In this document: positions 7,667 through 17,081 of the stretch, piece by piece | How positions within the stretch are numbered: the first letter of the stretch is position 1 | How the letters are laid out: every line of letters starts with the position of its first letter | Assembly (NCBI RefSeq): GCF_004341505.2 | Contig: NZ_SLYP02000001.1 | Coordinates: 2,008,501 to 2,072,500, forward strand | DNA from: Sphingomonas sp. JUb134 | GTDB taxonomy: Bacteria > Pseudomonadota > Alphaproteobacteria > Sphingomonadales > Sphingomonadaceae | Direction of reading: 5' to 3' | Length of the DNA stretch: 64,000 nucleotides | Notes under the pieces: model-generated | What the model was told of the DNA's origin: nothing | Database searches by the model: none | Seen by the model: the letters and a program-made list of their open reading frames with translations, nothing else | Made by a program: the position numbers and the translations under genes

Positions 7667-10600
7667 GCCAAGGGGCGGCGATGACGGAGCCCGCCTCGCC
7701 GATGTCGCGCGTGGCGCGCGTGCTGATCGCGATACCCGTCCTGATGGCGGTCGTCGCGGTGCTTCTGATTCCGCTCGATTTCCGCACCCAATGGATCTTC
7801 GCGGGCACCACCATCATCGGCGCGCTGCTGATCGGGCGGAACAAGTCCCGTCGTGGCACCCTTGCGATCGCCGCGCTCTCGTTGCTGATGTCGACGCGCT
7901 ACCTGATCTGGCGGACGACGACGACGCTGGAGTTCGACTCCATCCCCGAAATGCTGCTGGGCACCGGCCTCTACCTGGCCGAGCTCTATGCCTGGGTGAT
8001 CCTGGTGCTCGGCTTCCTGCAGACCAGCTGGCCGCTTGACCGCCCGGTGATCGAGATCGAGGGGACGCCCGACACCTGGCCGATGGTCGATCTCTACATC
8101 CCGACCTACAACGAGAGCCTCGAGATCGTCCGCAACACCGCGTACGCGGCGATGGACATGGACTATCCGCGGGAACGCTTTCGCGTGTTCATCCTGGATG
8201 ACGGGCGTCGCCCGGAGTTCCGGGCGATGGCCCGCCAGGTCGGCTGCGGCTATCTGACCCGCACGGACAATCTCCACGCCAAGGCGGGCAACATGAACGC
8301 CGCGCTCCGCAAGACGGAGGGCGAGCTGATCGCGATCTTCGACTGCGACCATGTGCCGACCCGCGCCTTTCTCCAGCTGACGGTCGGCTGGTTCCAGAAG
8401 GATCCGAAGCTGGCGTTGCTGCAGACGCCGCACCACTTCTATTCGCCCGATCCCGTGCAGCGGAACCTGGCGGGGGCAGGCGACATGCCGGGGGAGGGCG
8501 ACCTCTTCTACGGCGCTGTCCAGCGCGGCAACGATCTTTGGAACGCGACCTTCTTTTGCGGCTCGTGCGCGATCATCCGCCGCGAGGCGCTGATGCAGAC
8601 CAACGGCTTCGCCGGCGAGACGGTGACCGAGGATGCGCATACCGCGCTCAAGCTGCAGCGCATGGGCTGGAACACCGCCTACATCGCCGCGCGCCTGTCG
8701 GCCGGCCTGGCGACCGAGCGCCTGGTGCTGCACATCGGCCAGCGCATCCGCTGGGCGCGCGGCATGACGCAGATCATGCGCATCGACAATCCGCTGCTCG
8801 GGCGCGGCCTGAACTGGCAGCAGCGGCTTTGCTACGTCAACGCGATGCTGCACTTCCAGTTTCCGTTGCCGCGGATCGTGTTCCTGACGTCTCCGCTCGC
8901 CTATCTGCTTGCCGGCGCGAACATCATCCACGCCTCGGCCGGGCTGATCTTCGCCTATGCAGCACCGCACCTGTTCCTGGCGATGCAGTCGAGCGAACGC
9001 ATCCAGGGCGGCGAGCGCCGTCCGTTCTGGGGCGAGATCTACGAGACGCTGCTCGCCTTCCACCTCGTCAAGCCGACGGTCTACACGCTGTTCCGCCCGC
9101 ACGAGGGCAAGTTCAACGTGACGGACAAGGGCAGTCTGCTCGACCGGACCTATTTCGACTTCGCGACGGTCAAGCCGCACCTGATCACGATTGGCCTGCT
9201 GCTGTTCGGCATCGCCTTCGGCTTTGCGCGGCGGCTTCTGTTCCCCGGCGAGTTCGATGTGCAGCTCGACACGCTGTTCCTCAACACGGCCTGGGCGATG
9301 TTCAGCGTGATCATCCTGCTGGCGGCCGTGTCGGTGGCACGCGAGCGGCGCCAGACGCGCCAGCATATCCGCTTGCCGGTGAAGCTGCCGGTGACCGTGT
9401 ACCTCGACGATGGCTATGTGCTCGACGGGACTACCAAGGACGTGTCGCTGGGCGGCCTGTCGCTCACGCTGCCCGAAGGCGTGACGCTGACGGGACGTAC
9501 CGTGACCGACGTTGCCCTGCCGATGGGAGACGACATGCTGACACTGCCGGTGGAGACGATGCGAAGCCGTGGATCGAACGCCTTTCTCCGTTTCCCCGAG
9601 TTGTCGCCCGACCGGGTCCGCCTGCTGGTTCGGTCGGTGATGGGCCGCGCCGACGCCTGGCAGCCCGCGGGGCCGCACCCGACCGTTTCGGGCTTCCGTT
9701 CGCTCGCGCACATCATGGCGATCGGCATCGGCACGCTCGGCAACATCTTCCGCCGGGAGCCCAAGAACGTCGCGGCCGGCACCCCCGCGCCGATCAAGGC
9801 CGCTGCGGCCCTGGCACTCACCGTCTTCGGCGCGGCGATGCTGCGTCCCGACGTTGCCCACGCACAGGTGGCGCCGGAGACCGCTGGCGCCGCGGTCGCT
9901 CCGGCTGCCGATGGGACCGGTCGCCAGATCCGCCTGACGCTGCGCGACCTGCAGCAGCGCCAGCCGATCCGTCTGGGCAGCACCCATGGTGAGATCGGCA
10001 TCCCGTTCGGCGTGCGCTCCGATGCGGTCGTCACTTCTGCGACGATGACGCTGACCTTCGCCTATTCGCCCGCGCTGCTCGGCGACCTCAGCCAGATGGT
10101 GGTGCTGGTCAATGGCGAGACGGTTCGCACCATTCCGCTGGTGCGGGAGACGGCAGGCGGCACCCAGCTGACCTTCCCGGTCGATCCGGCGCTGTTCCTG
10201 CCGGGGGACAATCGCCTGAACCTGCGGTTCCTGGGTCACTACGCCCGCGATTGCGAGGACCCGTTCCACAGCTCGCTTTGGGCGAACATCAGCAACACGC
10301 GCACCTATCTGGACCTTTCCGTCCAGCCGCTGCCGCTCAACCCCAATCTCTCCCGCTGGCCGGCGCCGTTCGTCGATCGCGCCGATCCGCGCGCGCTCAA
10401 CCTGCCGTTCGTGTTCCTGAGCACGCCGACGGCCGGTGAACTGGAGGCCGCGTCCGCGCTCGCCTCCTGGTTCGGCAGCCTGGCGAGCTACCGCGGCTTC
10501 TCCTTCCCGCCGCGCTACAACCAGCTGCCGCGCGGCAACGCGGTGCTGTTCCTGACCAACGCGCGCCGGATGGGCAACTTCGGCGGCAACATCCAGGGGC

Positions 10601-12033
10601 CGTCCGCCTCCGTCGTCCGCAATCCGGCCGATCCCTCCGGCACGCTGCTGCTGGTGATGGGCCGCGACGACCGCGAGCTGAAGCAGGCGGCGGCGGCGCT
10701 GGCGCTCAGCCGCGGGCTCGCGGGTGGAACGAGCGCGTCCTTCGCGGGCGTCCGTATCCCGTCGATGCCGCGCTACAGCGCGCCGCGCTGGCTGCGCACG
10801 GATCGTCCGGTGGAACTCGGCGAGTTCACCCAGGCCTATGCGCTGCAGGGGCAGGGGCTGCCGCCCGGACCGCTCACGACGTCGTTCCGCGTCGCGCCCG
10901 ATCTCTTCTTCTGGCCGCGTCAGGGTGGCGACCTGCGCCTGCACTACCGCTACCCGGGGGCGCCCTGGCTCGACCGGCGTGCCTCGCGGCTCGATATCTC
11001 GATCAACAACCAATATCTCGGCACGGAGCCGTTGCGTGGCGCGTCCTGGTGGCGGCGGTTGATGGGTGACGATGCGGCGGAGTCCTACACGTCCACCGCA
11101 GACATCGTGCTGCCCGACTACAACCTGTTCGGCCAGAACCAGCTGATCCTGGACTATAACCTGATCGTTGCCGACAAGAAGCGGTGCGAAGGCACGCTTC
11201 CGGACAATGTGCGGGTCAGCATCCTGCCGGACAGCACGATCGACCTTGGCCACGCCTATCACGCCATCCGCATGCCGGACCTCGCGACCTTCGCGGGCGC
11301 GGGCTATCCGTTCACCATCCGACCGGACCTGGGCGAGACGGTGGTCATGGTGGGTCCCAACCCGGCACCTGCGACGGTGGAAGCGCTGCTGGCGGTGATG
11401 GGTCGCCTGGGCGATTCCACCGGCGCCGCCGCGACCCAGGTGACGGTGGTGACCGACGGTTCGGCCGATCGCGCGACGGGCAAGAACGTGCTCATCGTCG
11501 GCGACATGAAGCTCGCAGCCGGCTCGCTCTTCGCGGACGCGCCCGTCCACTATGAGAACGGCCGCCTGCAGGTGCGCAAGCGGAACCCGATCATGCGCGC
11601 GGTCCAGTTCGTCTCCCCCGACAGCCGCGATGCGGAGGAAACGGTGGGAGAGGCGCTCTACAGCAGCGACAACTTCAGCGGCATCGTGAGCTTCCAGTCG
11701 CCGTTCGACAGCGACCGCACCGTGGTGGCGCTGCTGGCGACCGATCCGCTGAACCTGCCCCAGATGGTCGCGGGCCTGGCCGACGTGAAGATCAATGCGG
11801 CGGTCCAGGGCGATCTCTCGATCTTCACGGGCGACGACATGGCCAGCTTCGCGGTCGGCGATCGCTACTGGGTCGGTGCGCTGCCGCTCTGGATGAAGGC
11901 AGCCTATTGGACCAGCCAGCGTCCCTGGCTACTGGCGCTTTCCGGCATCCTGGCGGCGATCCTGTTGTCCTGGCCTGCCTATTTCCTGCTCAAGCGACAG
12001 GAGCGCAAGCGGCTCCAAGCGGTGGAAAAGTAA
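7663..12033 (+). CDS. bcsAB: Cellulose synthase BcsA-BcsB fusion
   Basis: This 1456-residue protein joins the catalytic and periplasmic subunits, as in the AcsAB protein of Komagataeibacter. The BcsA half has membrane helices from the N-terminus and a family-2 glycosyltransferase core with D179-D180, the D227-C-D229 motif, T322-E323-D324 and Q360-R-I-R363-W364. It polymerises glucose from UDP-glucose and moves the chain through the inner membrane. A PilZ domain follows (arginines at 562-570 and D593-V-S-L-G-G598), which binds cyclic di-GMP. At 711-735 a hydrophobic stretch ends in AHA|Q, like a signal peptide. The BcsB half then runs to a C-terminal membrane anchor (PWLLALSGILAAILLSW). It overlaps bcsQ by 4 bases and bcsC by 1 base. 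Confidence 0.97.
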   Translation: MSQGAAMTEPASPMSRVARVLIAIPVLMAVVAVLLIPLDFRTQWIFAGTTIIGALLIGRNKSRRGTLAIAALSLLMSTRYLIWRTTTTLEFDSIPEMLLGTGLYLAELYAWVILVLGFLQTSWPLDRPVIEIEGTPDTWPMVDLYIPTYNESLEIVRNTAYAAMDMDYPRERFRVFILDDGRRPEFRAMARQVGCGYLTRTDNLHAKAGNMNAALRKTEGELIAIFDCDHVPTRAFLQLTVGWFQKDPKLALLQTPHHFYSPDPVQRNLAGAGDMPGEGDLFYGAVQRGNDLWNATFFCGSCAIIRREALMQTNGFAGETVTEDAHTALKLQRMGWNTAYIAARLSAGLATERLVLHIGQRIRWARGMTQIMRIDNPLLGRGLNWQQRLCYVNAMLHFQFPLPRIVFLTSPLAYLLAGANIIHASAGLIFAYAAPHLFLAMQSSERIQGGERRPFWGEIYETLLAFHLVKPTVYTLFRPHEGKFNVTDKGSLLDRTYFDFATVKPHLITIGLLLFGIAFGFARRLLFPGEFDVQLDTLFLNTAWAMFSVIILLAAVSVARERRQTRQHIRLPVKLPVTVYLDDGYVLDGTTKDVSLGGLSLTLPEGVTLTGRTVTDVALPMGDDMLTLPVETMRSRGSNAFLRFPELSPDRVRLLVRSVMGRADAWQPAGPHPTVSGFRSLAHIMAIGIGTLGNIFRREPKNVAAGTPAPIKAAAALALTVFGAAMLRPDVAHAQVAPETAGAAVAPAADGTGRQIRLTLRDLQQRQPIRLGSTHGEIGIPFGVRSDAVVTSATMTLTFAYSPALLGDLSQMVVLVNGETVRTIPLVRETAGGTQLTFPVDPALFLPGDNRLNLRFLGHYARDCEDPFHSSLWANISNTRTYLDLSVQPLPLNPNLSRWPAPFVDRADPRALNLPFVFLSTPTAGELEAASALASWFGSLASYRGFSFPPRYNQLPRGNAVLFLTNARRMGNFGGNIQGPSASVVRNPADPSGTLLLVMGRDDRELKQAAAALALSRGLAGGTSASFAGVRIPSMPRYSAPRWLRTDRPVELGEFTQAYALQGQGLPPGPLTTSFRVAPDLFFWPRQGGDLRLHYRYPGAPWLDRRASRLDISINNQYLGTEPLRGASWWRRLMGDDAAESYTSTADIVLPDYNLFGQNQLILDYNLIVADKKRCEGTLPDNVRVSILPDSTIDLGHAYHAIRMPDLATFAGAGYPFTIRPDLGETVVMVGPNPAPATVEALLAVMGRLGDSTGAAATQVTVVTDGSADRATGKNVLIVGDMKLAAGSLFADAPVHYENGRLQVRKRNPIMRAVQFVSPDSRDAEETVGEALYSSDNFSGIVSFQSPFDSDRTVVALLATDPLNLPQMVAGLADVKINAAVQGDLSIFTGDDMASFAVGDRYWVGALPLWMKAAYWTSQRPWLLALSGILAAILLSWPAYFLLKRQERKRLQAVEK

Positions 12034-15000
12034 TGCGAACCCGATCCTTGCAGTGGCTGCTGAGCGGCGCCGTCATCGTCACGATGGCTCCTCCCGTGGC
12101 GGCACAGGCGCAGGCGGATGCCGTGCCGGCACTGCTGCGCCAGGCGAAATACTGGGAAGGCCGCGGCCGCCGCGACTTGGCCGTCCAGGCGTACCGTCGC
12201 GTCCTCGCGATCGACCCCAACAATGCCACGGCAAAGCGCGGCATGGCGGGTCCGGCGTCGACGCCTGCGCCCGCACCGGCGCCGGCCAAGCCGGCTGCCG
12301 CCCGTCCGCAGCCCAAGCCCCAGCAGCCCGCGGCGCGGCCCGCACCTGCCGCTCCGGCTCCCGCGGCTCCTGCGGCGCCCCGCCGCCAGGCAGCGCCCGC
12401 GCCCTCCCGCGATCCCGGCGGCGATGCTCGCGCGGCCGGGTTCACCGCGCTCGACGACGGCAACCTCGAGCGCGCGGAAACGCTGTTCCGCAGCGCGCTC
12501 AAGCGCTCGCCGAACGATGGCGACGCGCTGGGTGGCCTCGGCCTGGTCGAGCTCCGGCGCGAACGCTTTGCGGAGGCGCGCGACCTGCTACAGCGCGCCT
12601 CGCGCCGCGGCACCGGCAACCGCTGGGCGGAGGCACTCCAGTCGGCGAGCTTCTTTGCGGATCTGCGTGCGGCGCAGGCCGACTTCGATGCGGGCCGCGT
12701 CGCAGAGGCGCAGGCAACGGCCGAGCGCCTGTCGCGCAGCGACAATCCCGCCGCGCAGACCGCAACGGAACTGCTTGCCCGCATCTACCAACAGCAGGGT
12801 CGCTATGCGGACGCCGCCAATCTCTACACCCAGGCCGCCCGCGCGAGCGGGGGCGCCCAGGTGGGTGCATTGCGGGTAAGCGCCATTCGTGCGCAGGCAC
12901 AGGCGGAGGTGGCCGCCGGCCGTCCGGGTCAGGCGCAGCAGCTCTACGACCGCGCCATCTCGCTCGACCCGAACGACCCCTGGCTGCGCTACGACTATGC
13001 CCGGTTCCTGCGCGACCAGCGCCGGCCGATGGATGCGACCACGATCATCAGCCCGCTTGCGCAGTCGGCCGCGCCGGAGTCGCTCTATGCCGCGGCGCTA
13101 TTCGCGCAGCAGTCCGGCCAGCTTGGCGCGGCCGAAACGCTGATGGCGCGCATCCCGGAAGGGTCGCGTACCGAGGAGATGAACGGCTTCGTGCTCGGCC
13201 TGCGCGCCGAAGCCGCCGTCACGCGCGCCCGGGCGTTGGGTGCGCAGGGGCAGCAGCAGGCCGCGCTGCAGTCGCTCCGCCAGATCGCCGACACGCCCAA
13301 CCTGCCGGCGGCACAGACCGCGACCATCGCGACCGCGTTGTTCGAGCTTGGCGACACCCAGACCGCCTCCGTACTGGCGCAGCGTGCCGCCGGCATGCCC
13401 GTGGCCTCTGCCGAGGCCTATGATCCGATCGTCCGGGTCCTGGCCGCCACCGGCCAGGACATGGCGGCCGAGGAAGCGCTCTCGCGTGCGACCCAGCTCG
13501 CCGGCGGCACGGCGCAGGGGATGCAAACCGTGGCGACGCTGCGCTCCGCGGTGGCCGTCGCACGCGCCGACCGCCTGCGTCTCGCGGGCCAATATGCCCC
13601 GGCCTTCGACGTCCTGCAGCAGGCATGGGCCGCGACGCCCGGCGACACCGACGTGCTCGCCTCCCTGGGGCGGCTCTACCAGACCGGGGGGCTCAACGCT
13701 CAGGCGGCGCAGACCTATCGCATGATCCTGGCCAAGGACCCGAACAACCGGGACGCGCTGATCGGCTTTGCCGAGACCGCGTCGTCGGCCGGCGAGCACG
13801 GCGCCGCGCGCGAGGCGGCCCGGCAGGCGATCCGCGTCGCGCCCAGCGACTATCGCACCTATCTGGCGGCAGCGCGAATCGAGCAGGCCCGCGGAGACGA
13901 CGGCGCCGCGCGGAAGTATCTCCAGCAGGCGCGCACCCTCTATGTGGGGCAGGCGGGCGCCGGCGGCGCCAACCCTTTCGCCGGCAATCCGTTCGCGCAG
14001 ATGGCGCAGCCGGCGGTTGCGACCAATCCCTTTGCCCCCGTCGCCTCCGGCAGCAATCCGTTCGCCTTCGGCGCCGGCGGCGTACAGACCGCGTCTGCGG
14101 CGCCGATGGGGCTCGCGCCCGTCGGCGGGGCGCCCGTGTCGCCCTTCGCCACCTCGCCGCGGTCGGACGGCTACGCCGCCCCGTATCCGGCGGGCGGCGC
14201 TGCGGCGGCACCACAGGGCTGGATGCCCGGCGCTCCCGGTTCCCCCGGCTCGGCACCCCAGATGGCGGCGCAAGGCGGTGATCCGGTGCTCCAGGGGATC
14301 GAAGCCGACATGCGTCGGCTCGCCGCCAGCAGCGCACCGCGCGCGGACGTTACCACCGGCTTCCGCGACCGCTCGGGTGAAACCGGACTCAGCTCGCTCA
14401 AGGAGCTGAGCGGCACTGCCAAGCTGTCGACCGGCTTCGCCGGCGGGCGCGTCGGCGTACAGGCGCAGGCGGTCGTCCTCGACGCCGGTCGTCCCACCGG
14501 CTCCGGGCTCGCCCGCTTCGGACGCAACGGCACGGCCGAAGCGCAGGGCATCGTCGCCCAGCAGCCGTCGCAACTCACGCAGGCAGCGACCCAGCACGAC
14601 GCGGGCGTCGCGGTTGCCGCCACCTATGAGGGCGATCTGGTGCAGGCAGACGTGGGCACCACCCCCCTTGGCTTCGCCAAGCATCATGTGGCGGGTGGGG
14701 TCGCGCTGACGCCGCGCTTCTCCGCCGAGGCGAGCGGCCGCGTCTGGGGCGAGCGGCGGCCGGTGACCGACAGCATCGTGTCCTATGCCGGCACGATCGA
14801 TCCCGTGACGGGGGATTTCTGGGGCGCCGTGATGCGCACCGGGGGCGGTGCTTCGCTGTCCTGGGATCGCGACGGCACCGGCGCCTACGTCGACGGGGCC
14901 TGGCATCATTATGACGGCACCGAGGTTCGCGACAACCACTCGATCCAGTTCAACGCGGGCGGCTACACCCGCGCCTATCGCAATTCGCGCTCGTCGCTGA

Positions 15001-15443
15001 CGATCGGGATCAATGCCAATTACCAGGCGTTCGGGAACAATCAGAACTACTTCAGCTATGGGCACGGCGGCTACTTCAGCCCGCAGAGCTTCTTCAGCGT
15101 GAGCTTCCCGGTGCGCTTCGCGATGAACACGAACGGCTTCGAGATCAGCGCCAACGCGGCGCCCGGCTATCAGAGCTACGAACAGGACGCGGCGCCGCTG
15201 TATCCGACCGATCCGGGCGCGCAGACGGTCCTGGACCAGCTGAAGGCCCAGAATACCGACGTCCGCGCGAGCTACGACAGCCTCAGCGATACCGGCTTCG
15301 GCCTCGCCGCAGGGGCGTCGGTCTACTACGGGCTCGCCGGCAGCACCCGCGTGGGTGGTGACATCAATGTTAACACTTTTGGCCAATACAACGAAGTGCG
15401 TACCTCGGTAGGTATCAAACAGACGTTGGGAGGCGACAAGTGA
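12033..15443 (+). CDS. bcsC: BcsC, TPR scaffold and outer-membrane cellulose export porin
   Basis: The 1136-residue product starts with a signal peptide (about 1-27, ending AAQAQ) and a proline/alanine-rich linker (about 70-125). TPR repeats follow to about residue 640, and the C-terminal 16-strand porin domain of the BcsC family begins around 790 (GLSSLKELSGTAKLSTGF) and ends in VGIKQTLGGDK. The TPRs span the periplasm and the barrel passes cellulose across the outer membrane. ATG 12033 overlaps the bcsAB stop (TAATG); the open frame before it lies inside bcsAB. A stretch at about 645-690 between TPR and porin repeats NPFA four times. It overlaps bcsD by GTGA. Confidence 0.95.
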   Translation: MRTRSLQWLLSGAVIVTMAPPVAAQAQADAVPALLRQAKYWEGRGRRDLAVQAYRRVLAIDPNNATAKRGMAGPASTPAPAPAPAKPAAARPQPKPQQPAARPAPAAPAPAAPAAPRRQAAPAPSRDPGGDARAAGFTALDDGNLERAETLFRSALKRSPNDGDALGGLGLVELRRERFAEARDLLQRASRRGTGNRWAEALQSASFFADLRAAQADFDAGRVAEAQATAERLSRSDNPAAQTATELLARIYQQQGRYADAANLYTQAARASGGAQVGALRVSAIRAQAQAEVAAGRPGQAQQLYDRAISLDPNDPWLRYDYARFLRDQRRPMDATTIISPLAQSAAPESLYAAALFAQQSGQLGAAETLMARIPEGSRTEEMNGFVLGLRAEAAVTRARALGAQGQQQAALQSLRQIADTPNLPAAQTATIATALFELGDTQTASVLAQRAAGMPVASAEAYDPIVRVLAATGQDMAAEEALSRATQLAGGTAQGMQTVATLRSAVAVARADRLRLAGQYAPAFDVLQQAWAATPGDTDVLASLGRLYQTGGLNAQAAQTYRMILAKDPNNRDALIGFAETASSAGEHGAAREAARQAIRVAPSDYRTYLAAARIEQARGDDGAARKYLQQARTLYVGQAGAGGANPFAGNPFAQMAQPAVATNPFAPVASGSNPFAFGAGGVQTASAAPMGLAPVGGAPVSPFATSPRSDGYAAPYPAGGAAAAPQGWMPGAPGSPGSAPQMAAQGGDPVLQGIEADMRRLAASSAPRADVTTGFRDRSGETGLSSLKELSGTAKLSTGFAGGRVGVQAQAVVLDAGRPTGSGLARFGRNGTAEAQGIVAQQPSQLTQAATQHDAGVAVAATYEGDLVQADVGTTPLGFAKHHVAGGVALTPRFSAEASGRVWGERRPVTDSIVSYAGTIDPVTGDFWGAVMRTGGGASLSWDRDGTGAYVDGAWHHYDGTEVRDNHSIQFNAGGYTRAYRNSRSSLTIGINANYQAFGNNQNYFSYGHGGYFSPQSFFSVSFPVRFAMNTNGFEISANAAPGYQSYEQDAAPLYPTDPGAQTVLDQLKAQNTDVRASYDSLSDTGFGLAAGASVYYGLAGSTRVGGDINVNTFGQYNEVRTSVGIKQTLGGDK

Positions 15444-15904
15444 GCAAGCCGATGCTGATGCCTTGGCGGCTTGATCCGTCAGAAACCGGGCTTCAGCCGC
15501 CGGTCATGCTCGCGTGCCACATGGTGGACGAGGCGTGGGAGGTAGCGGAGCCCGAGCAGGCGCAGGCGTTCTTCCGTGCCATCGGCGCCCGCATCGCGCG
15601 TGCCTATCCGCTCGGCGAGGCGCAGTCCAACGACGAGATCTTTGCTGCCATGAACGCCTTCTGGGCCGAAAGCGGTTGGGGCCGGGTGGTGCTGCGCTTT
15701 GCCGAAGGGGGGCTGCAGATCCTCCATTCGGAGTTGCCGCCGGCGCCGCACGGCATGGATGACGGCCGCTGGCACGACACCGCGGTGGCCGTGCTCGCCG
15801 GCATCTACGACCATTGGCTCGGCCAGCTCGGCGGCAGCGCGAGCATCCGCACGCGCGTCCTCGGTTCCAGCGAACGGAGCGTGGAATTCTTCTATGGTGC
15901 TTGA
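15440..15904 (+). CDS. bcsD: BcsD, cellulose synthase subunit D
   Basis: The 154-residue product matches the size of Komagataeibacter BcsD (about 156) and lies in the expected place between bcsC and the endoglucanase gene. It has no signal peptide or membrane segment, as expected for the periplasmic/cytoplasmic ring-forming subunit that aligns glucan chains into ribbons. Phrases such as FFRAIGARIARAYPL and a terminal RSVEFFYGA fit the family. GTG 15440 overlaps the bcsC stop, and the end overlaps the next gene by 11 bases. Assignment is by length, composition and operon position. Confidence 0.85.
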   Translation: MSKPMLMPWRLDPSETGLQPPVMLACHMVDEAWEVAEPEQAQAFFRAIGARIARAYPLGEAQSNDEIFAAMNAFWAESGWGRVVLRFAEGGLQILHSELPPAPHGMDDGRWHDTAVAVLAGIYDHWLGQLGGSASIRTRVLGSSERSVEFFYGA

Positions 15905-16955
15905 TCGACGCGCGCTGCTGCTCGGAGCCGGCAGCAGCTTCGTTGTCGCATGCTCCGGGCGCGCGGCGGACAATGGCCACGACACCGCCGGCAACGCAGC
16001 GGCACCGCGTAAGGTCTCGCCGGTGACAGGCGGCAACCCTGCCCTGATCCCGTCCCTCTGGACCGGCTTCAAGGGCAGCTTCGTGCAGCCGGACGGCCGC
16101 GTGATCGATACCGGCAACAACGGCGTCAGCCACACGGAAGGGCAGGGCTATGCGCTCGTCCTTTCCGCCACGGCAGGCGACCGCGACGCGTTCGACCGTA
16201 TCCTCGCCTGGACGGAAAAGACGCTGACGCGCAGCAGCGACCCGCTCTATTCCTGGCGCTACGACCCCAATGCCGCCCAGCCCGTGGGCGATCCGAACAA
16301 CGCCACCGACGGCGACATGCTGATCGCCTGGGGGCTGATGATCGGTGCAGACCGTTGGCGCGAGCGTTTCTTGGCGGAGCGGGCCGCGGCCATCCGCAAC
16401 GCGCTGCACGACACCATGCTGCGGCAGGTCGGGAACGACCTCTTCTTGGTTCCTGGCGGCACCGGGTTCGAGCAGCAGGGCCGGTTGACGCTCAATCCTT
16501 CCTATTACGTGTGGCCCGCGCTCGAACGGTTCCGGGCGGCCGACGGCGACAAGAAGTGGGATGCCGTCATCAAGGGCGGGGAGGCGCTGATCGCCCGCGC
16601 GCGCTTCGGCCAGCATGCACTGCCCACCGACTGGGTGGACGTGACGCCGGACGGCAGCATGTCGCCGGCTGCGGGGCGTGATCCGCGCTTCGGCTTCGAC
16701 GCGGTGCGCGTGCCGCTCTACCTCGCAATGGCGGGTCGCGGTGCCAAGGCGGACGCGACCGCGCGCTTCTGGCGCGGCTATGGCGCCGGGCCAATTCCCG
16801 CGTGGATCGATGTCCGCACCGGGCAGACCGCCCCCTTCGCCCTATCGAGCGGCGCGATGGTGGGCGTACGCCGCCTGCTCGGCCAGCCGCTGCCAGCGCC
16901 GACCCCGCAGGCCGATTACTACGCCAGCGTCCTGCAGGCACTCGCCTATCTCTGA
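15894..16955 (+). CDS. bcsZ: BcsZ, family GH8 endo-beta-1,4-glucanase, probable lipoprotein
   Basis: The 353-residue product is a GH8 cellulase. SHTEGQGYALVL holds the probable acid glutamate (about E82), and ATDGDMLIAWGLM fits the GH8 signature with its aspartate (about D139). It should trim nascent cellulose during export. The N-terminus is DRRALLLGAGSSFVVACSG: a twin-arginine pair followed by a hydrophobic run and the lipobox VVAC, so it is probably a membrane-anchored lipoprotein rather than a free periplasmic enzyme. The chosen ATG overlaps bcsD by 11 bases; the longer frame upstream lies inside bcsD. It is the last gene of the operon. Confidence 0.92.
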   Translation: MVLDRRALLLGAGSSFVVACSGRAADNGHDTAGNAAAPRKVSPVTGGNPALIPSLWTGFKGSFVQPDGRVIDTGNNGVSHTEGQGYALVLSATAGDRDAFDRILAWTEKTLTRSSDPLYSWRYDPNAAQPVGDPNNATDGDMLIAWGLMIGADRWRERFLAERAAAIRNALHDTMLRQVGNDLFLVPGGTGFEQQGRLTLNPSYYVWPALERFRAADGDKKWDAVIKGGEALIARARFGQHALPTDWVDVTPDGSMSPAAGRDPRFGFDAVRVPLYLAMAGRGAKADATARFWRGYGAGPIPAWIDVRTGQTAPFALSSGAMVGVRRLLGQPLPAPTPQADYYASVLQALAYL

Positions 16956-16961
16956 GCCGTA

Positions 16962-17005
16962 GTACCTGCCGTCGTTCAGGACTTAGACCGGAACGACGGC
17001 GGTAC
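16962..17005 (+). terminator. Long hairpin after the cellulose operon
   Basis: Seven bases after the bcsZ stop lies an inverted repeat with arms at 16962-16977 and 16991-17005 (GTACC-T-GCCGTCGTTC against GAACGACGGCGGTAC), about 15 paired bases with one bulge and a 13-base loop. No T run follows, so it may be a weak terminator or an mRNA-stabilising stem. Confidence 0.55.
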
Positions 17006-17081
17006 GCTGCGCATGCTGATGCCCCTGCCGTAATCCCGAGTGGGCGCCAGCTTTTCCGTCCAGCAGAAAAGCTACGTTGGG

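Noticed and set aside
7183..11550. A 1455-codon open frame antisense to bcsQ and bcsAB
   Set aside because: It is a GC-driven shadow: its translation is rich in Arg, Gln, His and Val with no domain, and the plus strand has clear motifs in a tight operon.
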